A program made the position numbers and the translations under genes. A DNA stretch of 64,000 bases, from assembly GCA_029204225.1 (NCBI GenBank), contig CM055100.1, forward strand, positions 60,247,008-60,311,007, given 5' to 3'. Every line of letters starts with the position of its first letter. Positions within the stretch are counted from its first letter, which is position 1. Below, one piece after another: positions 1 through 11,090 of this stretch. The stretch comes from Diphasiastrum complanatum. Taxonomy: Eukaryota > Streptophyta > Lycopodiopsida > Lycopodiales > Lycopodiaceae. The notes below the pieces were generated by a model. That model did no database searches and was not told where the DNA came from. It saw only the letters and a list, made by a program, of their open reading frames with translations.

Positions 1-49
1 GGGTCATTGATTGCTTCGACTCGATACCCATCCTTGTTTTTCCACTTGG

Positions 50-427
50 CTACGGATGGTCAATGAATTTGAAATATGCTGTCTGTTCGATTTTTTTAAG
101 TGTCCTGGTGACAGCATTGGGTCCTCTTGGGAACCCAAAAGGTTGCAAGTCATCCGGTGCAAATGATATGTTGTAAACATAGTTCCTCACAAGAAGAACT
201 ATTAGTTGGCATGACCTTGATATAGCATTGTAGTTGGCATATATCATATGCATGAGGTATGGGCTTTGATACCCCGTCAGGACTAGCATCTGGAACTCAA
301 TGGCTTGAAAGAAGAATGTTGCCTGTTGGTACCAGTGTTGCATTTCAATAATATCCAATTTGGACAATTGGATGTCGAGCTTATTGGCATCAGGATCATC
401 AGAATTGGAGGTAGGGTTGGTATACAT
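50..427 (-). CDS. Unrecognised ORF, possible N-terminal gag-like domain; inverted copy at 15.6-15.96 kb
   Basis: A 125-codon minus-strand reading frame that I cannot assign to a family. It contains the stretches MQHWYQQATFFFQAIE and LQPFGFPRGPN, and homology with a second copy appears to continue past its stop to the window edge. A damaged copy of the same sequence lies in opposite orientation at about 15630-15957, so this is repeat-borne and not a host gene. It is preceded on its own strand by a minisatellite-rich leader (470-1590), an arrangement resembling the tandem-repeat leader in front of the Gypsy gag at 43-46 kb. My inference is that it is the first part of a Gypsy gag. A wholly different element protein is equally possible. 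Confidence 0.35.
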   Translation of the reverse strand: MYTNPTSNSDDPDANKLDIQLSKLDIIEMQHWYQQATFFFQAIEFQMLVLTGYQSPYLMHMIYANYNAISRSCQLIVLLVRNYVYNISFAPDDLQPFGFPRGPNAVTRTLKKIEQTAYFKFIDHP

Positions 428-469
428 GATGAAAAAACTGAAAAATAAGAATCTAGAAAAAGGGCGTCG

Positions 470-760
470 GTTGAGATTTTAGACAGGGTTAACAGGTGTC
501 GGTTGTAGATGTGAGCGGAGGGCGTTGGTTGAGTATGTGAGGGATGCGTCGGCTGAGATGTGAGCGGAGGGGGGTCGTTTGAGATGTGAGCGGGATGGCG
601 TCGGCTGAGATGTGAGCGGAGGGCGTCCGGCTGAGATGTGAAGCAGACGGGCGTTGACTGAGATGTCGATGGAAAGGCATCGGCTGAGATGTAATGGAAA
701 GGTGTCGACTGAGATGTAATGGAAAGGAATGGTCTGTGAGGAACTGAGGTCGGGAAGGAA
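470..760. repeat. Degenerate minisatellite, ~25-27 bp units
   Basis: About ten imperfect copies of a unit close to GTCGGCTGAGATGTGAGCGG, with drifting spacers. The unit is related to the cleaner 25-bp array at 1366-1590 and to a piece of the hairpin loop near 14590. Open frames running through this stretch are by-products of the repeat. The following 760-1360 is low-complexity leader-like sequence in which I see no gene. Confidence 0.75.
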
Positions 761-1365
761 GGTCTGTGAAAGTGGAGGTGTTGTGGATAGAAGGGTATGG
801 AGGATGTGTGACAAACGAAGTATGGTGTGAACAATGAAGGTAGAAGTTCGAAAAAGAAGATGTCGGTATATGTTTGTGACTAAGCGGAAGAGATGAAGAT
901 ATTGGGAGATGTAATGAAAGTAGCATTTCGGTGAAAACGGGCGTTTGGAAATGATGAAAGAAAAGTGCGTTATGATTAAAAAGGTGATACTCAATAGTGT
1001 AAGGGAAGCGTGTGGAATGCTTGCGTGACACTACCCCTCAGCATGCGAAATGTTTCAAATGCTTTGTTCTCCACTAGCGATATTAGGTCTGGAGATTGTT
1101 TGTGATGGTGCTCTCAATGGGAAACACACTAGGATGGCTGATACTGGGTGGAGATGGTGTGGAAGCAACCACTGATGCACATAATGAGAGAGCGCTAGGA
1201 TCGTGTAGGAGAGCCAAAAAATCGCCAGTAGATAGTTGCCAAAGAGCTCCAGAGTTTGCACTTCGCTGAGGTGTGAATGGCATCAAGGTCATGGCATTTA
1301 TGGATGCCATCGGCTGGGTTCGAGCGCGATGGGACGTGTCTGTTCATTGGATTTTGAATGAGAAG

Positions 1366-1590
1366 CGTCAGTCGAGATTTGATGGAGTCGCGTCGGTCGA
1401 GATCTGAGAGAGTCGCGTCGGTCGAAATCTGATAAAAATCCATCGGTTGAGATCTGAACGAATCCCGTCGGTTGAGATTTGAGCAGATCCTGTCGGTTGA
1501 GATTTGAGCGGATCCCATCGGTTGATATTTGAGCGGATCCCGTCGGTTGAGATTTGACAAAATCCCGTCGGTTGAGATTTGACAAAATCC
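1366..1590. repeat. Tandem minisatellite, 9 x 25 bp
   Basis: Nine consecutive 25-bp units with consensus near GTCGGTTGAGATTTGAGCGG plus ATCCC. The last two units are nearly identical and the first ones more diverged. A long minus-strand frame over this region encodes only the repeated peptide and is not a gene. From 1600 to 1975 I see AT-rich sequence without a recognisable gene, probably the 3' untranslated part or LTR of the Gypsy element to the right. Confidence 0.85.
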
Positions 1591-1975
1591 CAATATAAAG
1601 GAATGGATCTGTGTGATGCAAGTGAAGAACTTCAAGGGGAAAATATGATTGTGGCTCAGAGTAGAAGTTCTTATGAAAAAGGTGTATCTCCAGGAATGTT
1701 TGTATGCTTGATATACCAATTAGACAGAGATGAGGTGGCTAAAGTGTGAGAATCATTTCCGATGGTGTAGCCTATCATTTCTTGATCTAGAACATCCATT
1801 ACCCATGAGTATTACAGGAAGAAGAGAATGCATAGAAAGTACATAAGTAATGGTATGAAGTGTAAACAAAGAATGAGGTGTAAAATAGGCATGCAAAACT
1901 AGAACTACAAGCAAGAACATAAGAAAAATAGAAAGAAAGAATAAAAAATTTAAGATATATACTAGGGAAAAGATT

Positions 1976-3330
1976 TTAAATTGGGTCAGCAAAAAACAAC
2001 TCTTCGTAATACCGCCTTAGACGACCACCGTTTACGACAGTGTCTAGGAGGATTCCGTCAAGTGTTTGCAACTGGACTGCACCATTAGGAAAGATTTTAT
2101 TAATAACATACGGCCCCTCACTTTTGAATTTCAATTTGTCAGGGTGCTTCTTTGATGTATAAAGAAGCACCTGGTCACCTAAGTGTAGATCTTTATTGCG
2201 TAGGTGACAGTCATGCCAGTCCTTTTGGCATCGTTTGTTAACTAGTTGTGCATGGTAAGATATTAGTCTCGTCTCGCATAACTGGGCTAACGTAAATAGT
2301 CTGGTTTTGATTTGTTGTTTGATTGTAGCTTTTTCACAAAGATCTGTTGAAAAAGCTTCCATGACTCGTAATGATGAGACTAAGAATTCGACTGGCATTA
2401 CCACCTCCTGACCATATACTAAGTGGAAAGGGGTAATCCACCCAGTGGCTTTCTTTGGGGTGGTGCGATAAGCCCAAACAGCTAAAAAAAGTTTTGTTTC
2501 CCAATCAGAGCGACTGGTTTTCAACTATCTTGGTCAAAATTTTACATATCGTCTTGTTAGTTGATTCAGCCTGGCCATTACATCTAGGGTAGTACGGTGT
2601 ACTTTTTCTATGAACAACAAGGTAATGGCGTAGGAGGTTATCAATTATAGCATTTTAAAAAATGCGTGTCACGATCACTAACTAGCTTAATGGGACAACC
2701 AAAACGTGTAATAATATTTTTGTAAAGAAAATACGCGACTGTTTTTACGTTGGCGTCCTTCGTTGCTCAAACCTCCACCCACTTAGTGGCGTAATCTGTG
2801 GCTATGAGGATGTAATGAGCTTGGGTATGTTTTGCTACTAGACTGATTGGTCCAACAAAGTCAATTCCCCACTTATAGAAGGCTTCGTCTTCTATAATGG
2901 GAGTCAGTGGTATGAAGTCTACTTTGGTGTTTTTCTTGGCTCATTGACAGACATCACACGCTTTAATGACAACAAACGTGTCCTTAAACAAGATGGCCAC
3001 CACAGTCCTACTCGAAGGATAATCTTCGCTATGGCTTCAACAAAAAAGTGGCCACCTCCAATGCCCTCATGAGCCTGAAATATGATAGGTCGTATCTCAG
3101 ATTCATAAGCACATCGGCGAATGATACCGTCAACGTCCCTTTTGTAAAGTTGTCCCGTAATTAATTGAAAGGGTGCTGCTTTTAGCAAAAAAAAAAATTT
3201 TGCCGCCATACTCAAGCCTTCTTTGAGTCTGCCTGTTGTGAGGAACTGAGTAATCTCCTCAACCCATAAGGGTGTAGCATCGATCTGAAAAAGGCATGCA
3301 TCAAGGAGATCATCGTTCACTAGTGCAGTT
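1976..3330 (-). pseudogene. Ty3/Gypsy integrase, broken
   Basis: Minus-strand remnant of a Ty3/Gypsy integrase, the enzyme that inserts the cDNA into the genome. In order on the minus strand: a zinc-finger stretch with AHEGIGGGHF (about 3080); a core with DFVGP and ATDYATKWVE (about 2800-2860), SDRDTHF (about 2665) and GQAEST (about 2560), the likely D-D-E positions; then a long C-terminal part with LGDQVLLY and the GPY-type segment SEGPYVINKIFPNG (about 2110). The core is cut by in-frame stops and at least one frameshift, while the C-terminal 182 codons (1976-2524) remain open. It follows RNase H directly, the normal Gypsy pol order. Confidence 0.88.
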
Positions 3331-4720
3331 GCTTTTTCAGCACTTGGTAGTCTGGAAATGTGGTCCGCCATGAAATGTTGGGTCCTTTTTCGAACGACTA
3401 CGTGAACATTAAATTCCTCTAAAATCAACAGCCATCGAGCTATACATCCCATTTTACAGGATTTATTAACGATATATAGAAAGGCTTGATGGTCTGTGTA
3501 GAACGCAAAGGTCTGGCCTAATAAATAATGTCTTAGTTGTTGCACAACATAGACCATTGCCAATGCTTCTATCTCTGTGGTTGTATAGTTTACTTCAGCA
3601 GGCACCAGTTGCCTGCTCAAGAAACGTATTGGGAAGTCTTTGCCATACTCGTCCGGTTGTGCAAGAAGACCTCCAATGGCATACTTACTTGCGTCAGTAT
3701 ACACATGGAACTCTTTCGTGTAATCTGGCGAGCGGAGTATGGGAGCCGTGGTGAGGGTTGTTTTCAACTCCTCAAAGGCCTTAATTCGTTCTTCAGTCCA
3801 GCGAGGATCTACCACAACTAGATAAATGAGGCATGCCTTGCCTACATAGTCGATTATAAAGATGTGATAATAATTGGTATGATTGAAGAAGACATATACT
3901 TCCTTCATTGTTGCAAGTAAGGGCATTTCTACTATAACCTTGATTTTTGACGGGTCGGTAGAAATACCGTCCTTTGAAATTATATGCCCGAGTACGACCC
4001 CATGGGTGACCCATATTTGGCATTTATCTGGGTTTAGTGAGATTCCAAATCTATGACATCGAATGAAGATTTTCTCCAGGGCGTCAAGGTGCGTAGTTGC
4101 AGAGGAATGTACACCTAGTTCGTCGAGATAAATCTCCACGATCTGATGTAACAGACCTTGAAAGGCCAGTTGCATGACCCTTTGGAACGTTGAAGGGGCA
4201 TTGCATAAGTCAAAAGGCATAACGTTATAAGCATAAACCTTGTTCTCTGTTGCAAAGGCCATTTTATGTTTATCTTCAGGGGCTATTTAAACAAGGAAAT
4301 ACCCGCTGAATCCATCCAAGAAGCTAAAAGCTTCAGCTCCTGCCATTTCCTCTAGGATATGAGTCGTTAAAGGCAAGGGAAAATGGTCTTTCTTCATAAT
4401 CACATTAAGGTTTTTGATATCGACACAGATACGAAGCTTGCCGTTTTTCTTGGATACAACCACAATGGGTGATACCCAATCAATATGTTAAACTTCATAA
4501 ATGAAGCCAACATCCAACAATTTCTTAATATCTTCGTCGATCCTCTCACGATAGACAGAGTTAGATCAATAAGGTTTATCCCTAATAGGCTTAGCATTGT
4601 CTTCTAAAGGAATCCTATGGACCACTATTTCAGGTGGGATCCCTTTCATTTCTGTATAATTCCATGCAAATACATCCACCAGAAAATGTCATCTTCTAAT
4701 AAAAGACATGGCATTTATTT
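3330..4720 (-). pseudogene. Ty3/Gypsy reverse transcriptase and RNase H, broken
   Basis: Reverse transcriptase and RNase H of the minus-strand Gypsy element; together these copy element RNA into DNA in the virus-like particle. Visible RT motifs are SPIVVVSKKNGKLRICVD (about 4450), FLDGFSGY with the first catalytic aspartate (about 4310), PFDLCNAPSTFQ (about 4200) and the active-site box, which reads YLDE instead of YLDD (about 4125). RNase H follows with FHVYTDASKYAIGG (about 3700) and TDHQAFLYIV (about 3490). Stops and frameshifts break the N-terminal half, while 2919-4262 stays open. The altered active-site box alone should disable the enzyme. Confidence 0.9.
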
Positions 4721-5159
4721 ACTCTATCTTTGTTGAAGTACCCTCAAAATGCAGGAATTACTTCAAAGTTGAAATTTTTTGCATTAAATGTTCAAAATAT
4801 ATTTGAAACGTTGGAGCTTCTATGAGAAAGACTATTCAATCAAATTTGCTAGCCGACAACTTAGTAATGCTAAAAGGAATTATTCAACCACTGTATTTGA
4901 GAAGTAAAGTTTCTAGATAAAAAAAAAGGGTTGATGACAAATGTGCACCAACATGAACTATTCGATCTATCTCCTCATCAGGATGTTTAAGGTTTAGTGG
5001 AATTGTCTTAGCAGGTCCTTCAAAGGAATTGGAACTTGGTGTAGGTTCTCGATGCGGCTGTGGTAACTAGATAACAACGTCATCCAGTGTAAAGTCTTTG
5101 AACTTCCGTGGAAGATCAAAAGGTGGGTCGACAAAAGGTTCGGGAACTTTGGGAATCAT

Positions 5160-5768
5160 CTAAGGTGATTCACTACCGGATGTGGAAGCTTGGTCGTATT
5201 GTTTGGTTTCTGTCCCTTTTGACAAGGGCTTGATCGGTTGTTTAAGCTTCTCACGCATCTGTTTTTGACGCTCGGTTAATTTTGTATCAATAACTTTAGG
5301 TTTTTGTAATCGAGGTTTTTGTGGTTTTTGAGTGGGCGGTGTTGGTGCCTCACTTATCATATCGTCGCCGATTGTATCCCAGACTTTGTCGGGATACACA
5401 TCCCATGTATATAATTCGGGTTTGGGCTTGTATGTTTGTGTGTTGGGTATCTTGGATGTCAGTTGGATGTGAGCCAACGGTCCTGGTATCATTATCTCCT
5501 TAGGGATTGATTTTGGTAGATAAGGTTGTGCATCTAGATATAGGAATACATGTTCATCCGTCATGTCTACATCATCCACAGAAAAAATACCTTCTTCCAA
5601 AACATAGGCAGTAGAGACACTAGGTTCTCCTGGGCACCACACTATAGGAATCGGGTCAATCATCATAAGTGGGATGATGGGTGTGTCAATGTTTGTAGAG
5701 GATGGGAGAATATCCACATCTGCTACAGTAGTTTCGATACGACATCGATTGGAATCAGCACAGTCCAT
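5160..5768 (-). pseudogene. Gypsy linker between protease and reverse transcriptase
   Basis: A 202-codon open frame on the minus strand between the protease and RT remnants of the same element. It has an acidic first half and a proline- and lysine-rich second half (repeated PQKP/RLQKPK-type runs, then a KQMREKLKQ segment). No known catalytic motif is visible. Its position identifies it as the protease-RT spacer of the Gypsy polyprotein. It is separated from the protease piece by a frame break near 5775. The 4720-5160 interval contains further broken pol sequence with no open frame worth calling. Confidence 0.6.
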
Positions 5769-5786
5769 AGAGGCTAGTGCGTAGCT

Positions 5787-6304
5787 TCAATTTATTATGT
5801 TTGTGGATCTCGTATAGTGACCTTTTGGTTGGATTGGGACACTATCTGATTCGTCATATGTTGTGGATGACCAATCATCGTATACCTTGGCGGGCTTAAC
5901 ATGGCCTATTGAGTCAACTGTGACTCGTTTATCATGGTTACCAAAGGTGATTTTGCTATGCTTCCAATCTTGGACAACACCTGCCATCTGGAGCCAGGGT
6001 GTACCAAGAAGGAGTTGATATGTATTGTTATCTTCTGGTAAATCTAAGATGACACAATCTATCACAAATTTGACACCTGCTATGCAAACTTTTAAATTTG
6101 ATAAATGACAAGCAGGGTCAGTATCTCGTTGATCAGCCATGCAAAGTTTATATCGTGGTTGATCGAGGGTATGGAAGCCCCATGACTTTGCCAATGACAA
6201 AGCCATTATTAACGCCTGATCCACTATCTAGGATAGCAGATACTGCAGGATAGTCTCTATAAGACAAAGGTAGGGTGATGCTAGTCCCCTTAGCAACACC
6301 TATA
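5787..6304 (-). pseudogene. Ty3/Gypsy aspartic protease, broken by frameshift and by Copia-1
   Basis: Retropepsin-like protease that would cut the Gypsy polyprotein. The active site is LDSGSG, encoded on the minus strand near 6215-6232, followed a few codons later by a one-base frame change. The rest continues as an open frame containing the flap-side motif LLGTPWLQMAG (about 6000). Upstream, the frame runs into the target site of Copia-1: with the insert and one CTATA copy discounted, the reading frame is continuous with the gag-side frame ending at 11745. The protease is therefore old sequence that was open, at least locally, when Copia-1 landed. Confidence 0.85.
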
Positions 6305-6944
6305 TGTGAGAGATTTCAACTAGTTTAGTCTAGTTTAGTCACATTTTGGTAAATTGTCAATAAGAGGCCAAAACTCATTTTAGACTTAGAGATAAACTTT
6401 TTGAAGTTATATTAGTTTAAAATACATTCAATAAACACTTTTGGAAAGTGTGGGAAAGTTGGTAGTCGAGTTTGAGAGAGATTCAAATTTGAACTTTGGG
6501 TACATTGAATCTAGACCCAAAAATAGGAGGAGGGAAAGCCAAGTGGCCAAATAGGGTTTGGAAATTCTGTAAAAGGATGTAACTCATGGAGAGACACATC
6601 TTCTCTCTTCTCTCTCTCATTTCATCACTATACATGTTCTCTTTGGGTTCTACTACTCATTGGTGCACTATCTTGGTGTTATCTTGCAATTCTATGTGTA
6701 GAATGATCATTTGTTGCTATTTTCGGTTTCACACGTGTGAAATACAGTAGGGTACTGTAATTTTACGGATAACAAACATATTTTATGTTTTGGTTCATGT
6801 TTGATCAATATCTCTTAGAGTTTGCATCTCATTTTGTATGTAGATGCTGATTTTTCTACATTGGCAGGATTGTTGGTTTGCTCCTTATTGTAACCAAAGA
6901 TTTGGGACATGGATTGGATCTTGAATGATCTGGAATCCTTCACA
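6305..6944 (+). repeat. Copia-1 5' LTR
   Basis: Begins TGTGAGAGATTTC and ends CTTCACA, 640 bp. It contains the palindrome TTCACACGTGTGAAA at 6728-6742. Its TATA-like site reads TGTAAAAG (6568-6575), whereas the 3' LTR has TATAAAAG. This copy would drive transcription, so the change may have weakened it. Confidence 0.95.
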
Positions 6945-6956
6945 TGGTATCAGAGC
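6945..6956 (+). other. Copia-1 primer-binding site
   Basis: TGGTATCAGAGC immediately follows the LTR terminus CA. This is the usual plant Copia primer site, complementary to the 3' end of initiator tRNA-Met. The leader from 6957 to 7540 has no convincing coding sequence. Confidence 0.95.
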
Positions 6957-7540
6957 TCTTGTGTTTCAGGTTATGAAAGTATCAGCCATCTTTAGCAAGG
7001 ATTTGGAGGAGTTACCAATGCTAGAGCATGCTAGATTGATCTCTACTCAAAAATCAGCATTTTTGCATGTGTAGAATTGATCTTTTGCAGGTCCAAGCTC
7101 AATATAGGGTTATATACTTGATCAATTCTGATTTCACACTTGGCTTATTGGATTTAGATGATTTTTAGTGCATTAGGAAGGTCTCATTGGAGTCTACAAG
7201 AAGATATATCAAGTTTCTAATGCATGTAGAATTTGAGATATTCATTTTTTGTGATTTTGTCAAAACTCTAATTTTGATTGGATCTCTACTTTGTGAGGTT
7301 ACTGAACTTCATTTGAGTGTGTTTCAATATTAGGAAGTGGCAAGAATCATTAGATTGAGGATAGATCATAGGTTGATCAAGATCTCACTATTCTATGTGT
7401 TGATTTTCTAGTTAGAAGTGCTAGAAGAGATTTGAGAGGTTCCATATCTTTGTGATTTCTTCTTGAGTTCATTTGTTGAAATTTAAGAGAGTGCTTTGTG
7501 CATTGGAACAGGTTGAAAGAGAAGATCAGGTCACTTCAAC

Positions 7541-8657
7541 ATGGCTACAAGTGGTGGATTTATGTTGGAGAACAATGATAGGCTTACCTCAATCAACTAT
7601 TCTACTTGGAAGGTGAGGATGGAGTCCTTATTGGAGATGAATGAGTTGATGGAGATTGTTGCAGGTGTGGAGGAGAGACCTCAAGCACCTGAAGATCAAG
7701 TGAGGTATGACAAGAGAGCAAAGAAAGCTCTACACATGATTAAGATGAATGTTACCAATGAACTTCTCAAGGAAGTTGGTAAGTGCACATCATCTTTGGA
7801 GACTTGGGAAGCTTTGAAGAAGCTTTATGAATCCAAGTCTACATCAAGAGTGCTTACTCTTAGGAGGCAAATCTTTCAAAGTTTGCAAAAGAAGGAAGAG
7901 AGTACTCATGCTTTTGTTTTGAGGGTTAAGGCATTCAATGATGAGTTAGCATGTAATGATGAAAGCATTAAGGAGGTAGAGCTTGTTCAAGTTATACTTA
8001 ATGGCTTGTTGGATGATCATGCTAATCTTGTTCAAAGTTTTGCTATTCAAAAGACTTTGCCAAGTATTGTGGATTTGCAAGAGATCTTGGTGAATGAGGA
8101 GTATAGGCTTCAATCAAGAGGAGGTGGATCTACATCGACATCTTATTATGAAGAGGAGACTATGTTCATCAAAGGCAAGTGGTCTAAAGGGCAAGATCAA
8201 GGTGAGACTTCTTCTTTTGGAAAAAAGAAAGATAAGTCTAAGTTGAAATGCTTTTATTGTAGAATCAAAGGGCATTTTGCAAATGAATGTTTGAAGAAGC
8301 AAAGAGATGAAGGTAGCAAGCAAATCAACTTTACTACTAATGATGAGGATCTAGGTGGTGGTGATTCTCTTTTGATGTGTTCTTCAAGTCCAATATCAAG
8401 TGAAGGTGACAAAGATTCATGGTGGATTGATAGTGGAGCTAGTTCACACATGACTAGTCACAAGGAGTTCTTTGGTCACTTATGATGGAGCCAAGAAAGC
8501 AATTCACATGGCCAATGGTGGTGAGTGTGTAATTGAAGGTATTGGTTCAATTCCTATTTGTCTCTCTACTAATAGGAAAGCAATACTTGATGGTGTTCTT
8601 TACATTCCTTCACTTTCAAAGAATTTGCTAAGTGTTGGTCAAATGATAGAGAAATGA
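7541..8657 (+). pseudogene. Copia-1 gag and protease region
   Basis: Begins at ATG 7541 with a Copia gag closely resembling that of Copia-4 (shared NYSTWKVRMESLLE near the N-terminus). It carries a CCHC zinc knuckle, CFYCRIKGHFANEC (about 8250), and the protease active site WIDSGASSHM (about 8425). The gag frame closes at 8485 after a small deletion. The following codons continue in another frame from 8472 through the protease C-terminal segment NLLSVGQMIEK to a TGA at 8655-8657, which looks like a single-base change from a glycine codon. Gag would form virus-like particles and package element RNA, and it is the best-preserved part of this element. Confidence 0.88.
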
Positions 8658-8660
8658 TAC

Positions 8661-11090
8661 ATGGTAAAGTTTGGGGGTGATGCTTGTTTCATTACAAAGG
8701 AAGAAATCTTGGTTGCTAGGGGCAATAGACAAGGTAGACTTTTCAAGCTTGATGCTTTTGTTATGGCTAACAAAAAGGATGGAATGGAAAAGGAGATTGG
8801 TCTCAACTTTCCAAAGTTACCTTTTAGCATCAATAAGATTGGTGGATCTTATGCAAAGTCTATCAAGCTTTCTTATGCTAGATCTAGGTCAAGATCTAAT
8901 ATGCTTCTTGGAGATGTTCATCTTTGTGCTAACTTGGCTAGTCTTGAGGATAATGATGGTGTTTCAATGGTTCTTCATGGCAAGTGCAAGCATGCAAAAG
9001 GTAAGGAAAGAGCTAACTTCATCAATGGAGGAGAAGGTTTTTCCTTGGAGAATATTGTTGCTAATGATTTCTTTGATCATATGGAAAAGGATGTTGCTAG
9101 GTGCATGCATGAAGGAGGTGGTTCTTCTACATTCTTTTGTTATGATTCCAAGGAAGTCATTTTTCCAGCAAGTAGAGTTACATGTCTTCATAAAGAGAGT
9201 AGATCAAATGGTTCTATCAAGAGACTTAGTGAGGGAGATAGTCACAAGTTAAGAAGAAGAGAATTATGTGAAGAGCTCAAAGTAGGATGTACTTTGAATG
9301 ATGTCATTGTGAATGATAGTGAGGAGAAATCATTATCATGTGAGTCATTACCTAAAACATTGAGTAGAAGTTCTTGTTTGAAAAAAGAGAGTACTTCAAT
9401 CATCCTTATGTTGAAGGTACTAATCATTTTTTTCATGGCTTCTAATGTCTTTGAGGTTTCTACTTCTTATGATGCAATCATTAAGAGGGAGTCTTATGAA
9501 GGAAAGAGCAATGAAAGAGTGGTTCTTGGGAAGATCCAAGGCATGGATCTCACATCTCTTCATCAACTCAAAGGATTCTATGATTGTGAATTGATCACTC
9601 ATGATCGAGATGGCAAAAGGTTGGTTGGAGAAGACTACATGGAACAAATCGAGAGGCAATTTCTTCAAGACAAGGGAGATCTCATTGGTGAGATTATTGA
9701 GGTTTTGTATGAACTCAAGAGGCTGGATTTCTTAGGTTTGATACTCATCTTCACCTACTCTACTTCATGTTGGATGGAAAGTTTGGAATCTATCTTTTGA
9801 TTTATGATGGTGACATTGGTGACATTGTTTTCACTAACCTTTATGGAAGATCGAGATCAAGCATTGATGAGATCTTGTTGAATATAGATCATATGTTTGA
9901 GAGGGAGTATTTCCAAAGGTTCAGGTCTGAAGATATTCATATCTTTGATATCTTTGATGATCACGAGAAAGGTAAGCAAGTGGAAGCGACTCATTTTGCC
10001 TTACTCACATGTTTTGAAGAATTTTCTTGTGTAGATGATGCTATGCAAGTGGATATTGGTTCTCATGTTTTTCATAATGGAAAAGCAAGTAATGGATCTA
10101 GAAAACAAATTTTGTTCAATGACTTTGATGATCAAGAGGAAGATCAAGAGGTTGGTCTCAAAGGGCTTCAACAACACAAAAGGAAAGGTGGCAATTTGGA
10201 ACTAGTCAAGAGCATCAAAGGAAGGTTATTTGGCAAAGATGTTATGGATCTATTTTTGAAGCTTATTTAAGACTCAAGTAAGGTCAAAGGAGCAGCAAGG
10301 AAGTGCTGTTCAAGTTTACTTTACTTGTTCTATCTCATGTTTGAGCTATTTCATGTGGATGTGTGCAAATTGTCAAGATATGGACAAACTAGCTACATTG
10401 TCTGGCCATATCTTATTGTTGGAGTTGTACTAGAATTCTTGGCTTGTTTTGCTGATGGAAATGAAGTTATTGTAGGTTCATTATGTCACTCATCCATGGC
10501 TAAGTTCTCAAGTGTTGAGCTACTTGGTGCCAATACTTGGAGATTGTCAATTTTTGGTGAATTCATGGTCATTTTCTTGTGTCAAGTAGATCTTGAAGAT
10601 GGACTAGTGCAATCTACTTGGTTTATGGAGTCATATGATGCTATATTTGCATCATGTATGTACTCACCTACTCATGGATTTTCAAGGTCTGATGGTTTCT
10701 TGTGGCAAGATGGAGATGGAGGCTCATTCATGGAGTTTTATGGTGGAGACATATCAAGAAAGGACAAAGTTGGAGGAGACAAGCAAGCAAATGGTCATCA
10801 CTCACATTTATGGTTTGGTTGCTATAATTTTCCATAGAGTTCAAAGTTTGAAACATGGAGAAATCATTTCATTCACATTCTATTTGGTTCTTCATGTTCT
10901 AGTTATATCTTGATGTGTAAAATTGATGTAAGAAATAGTGAAGCATCCAATTTGGACACTATTCTCTATATCAATTATGAAAGATACTTTAGAACCTTAG
11001 AAAGGAGATCTATAATTAGGATGGAGATCATTCTAAAGTTGGATCAAAGTTCTATTGTCAAAACTATGCCAAAACTAGTTGAAGAGGGAG
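8661..11090 (+). pseudogene. Copia-1 downstream frames: catalytically empty pol-like region
   Basis: Open frames of 379 codons (8661-9800), 168 codons (9767-10270) and 171 codons (10325-10837), plus a short tail ending in VEEGV next to the purine tract. They sit where integrase, RT and RNase H belong and can be lined up by eye with Copia-4: an SYARSRSRS segment at the SRSTSRS position after the zinc finger (about 8870); RELCEEL at RTLCECA (about 9260); YMEQ (9636-9647) followed after exactly 18 residues by LYELKR, matching YMEQ plus 18 plus LYGLKQ; and LIYDGD (about 9797-9814) at LIYVDD. The zinc-binding cysteines, the DDE triad and YVDD are gone. What the product does, if anything, is unknown. 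Confidence 0.6.
11079..11090 (+). other. Copia-1 polypurine tract
   Basis: TTGAAGAGGGAG directly precedes the 3' LTR. It is the plus-strand primer site and is shared with Copia-4, where it reads the same on the minus strand. Confidence 0.85.

Noticed and set aside
1366-1590. Regular repeats as a CRISPR array
   Set aside because: Units are contiguous without unique spacers, and the context is plant nuclear DNA.
283-1719. Several long minus-strand frames rich in Ser/Pro/His or with repeated QISTDGI-like units
   Set aside because: They are translations of the minisatellite and its spacers; the same repeat is open in more than one frame.
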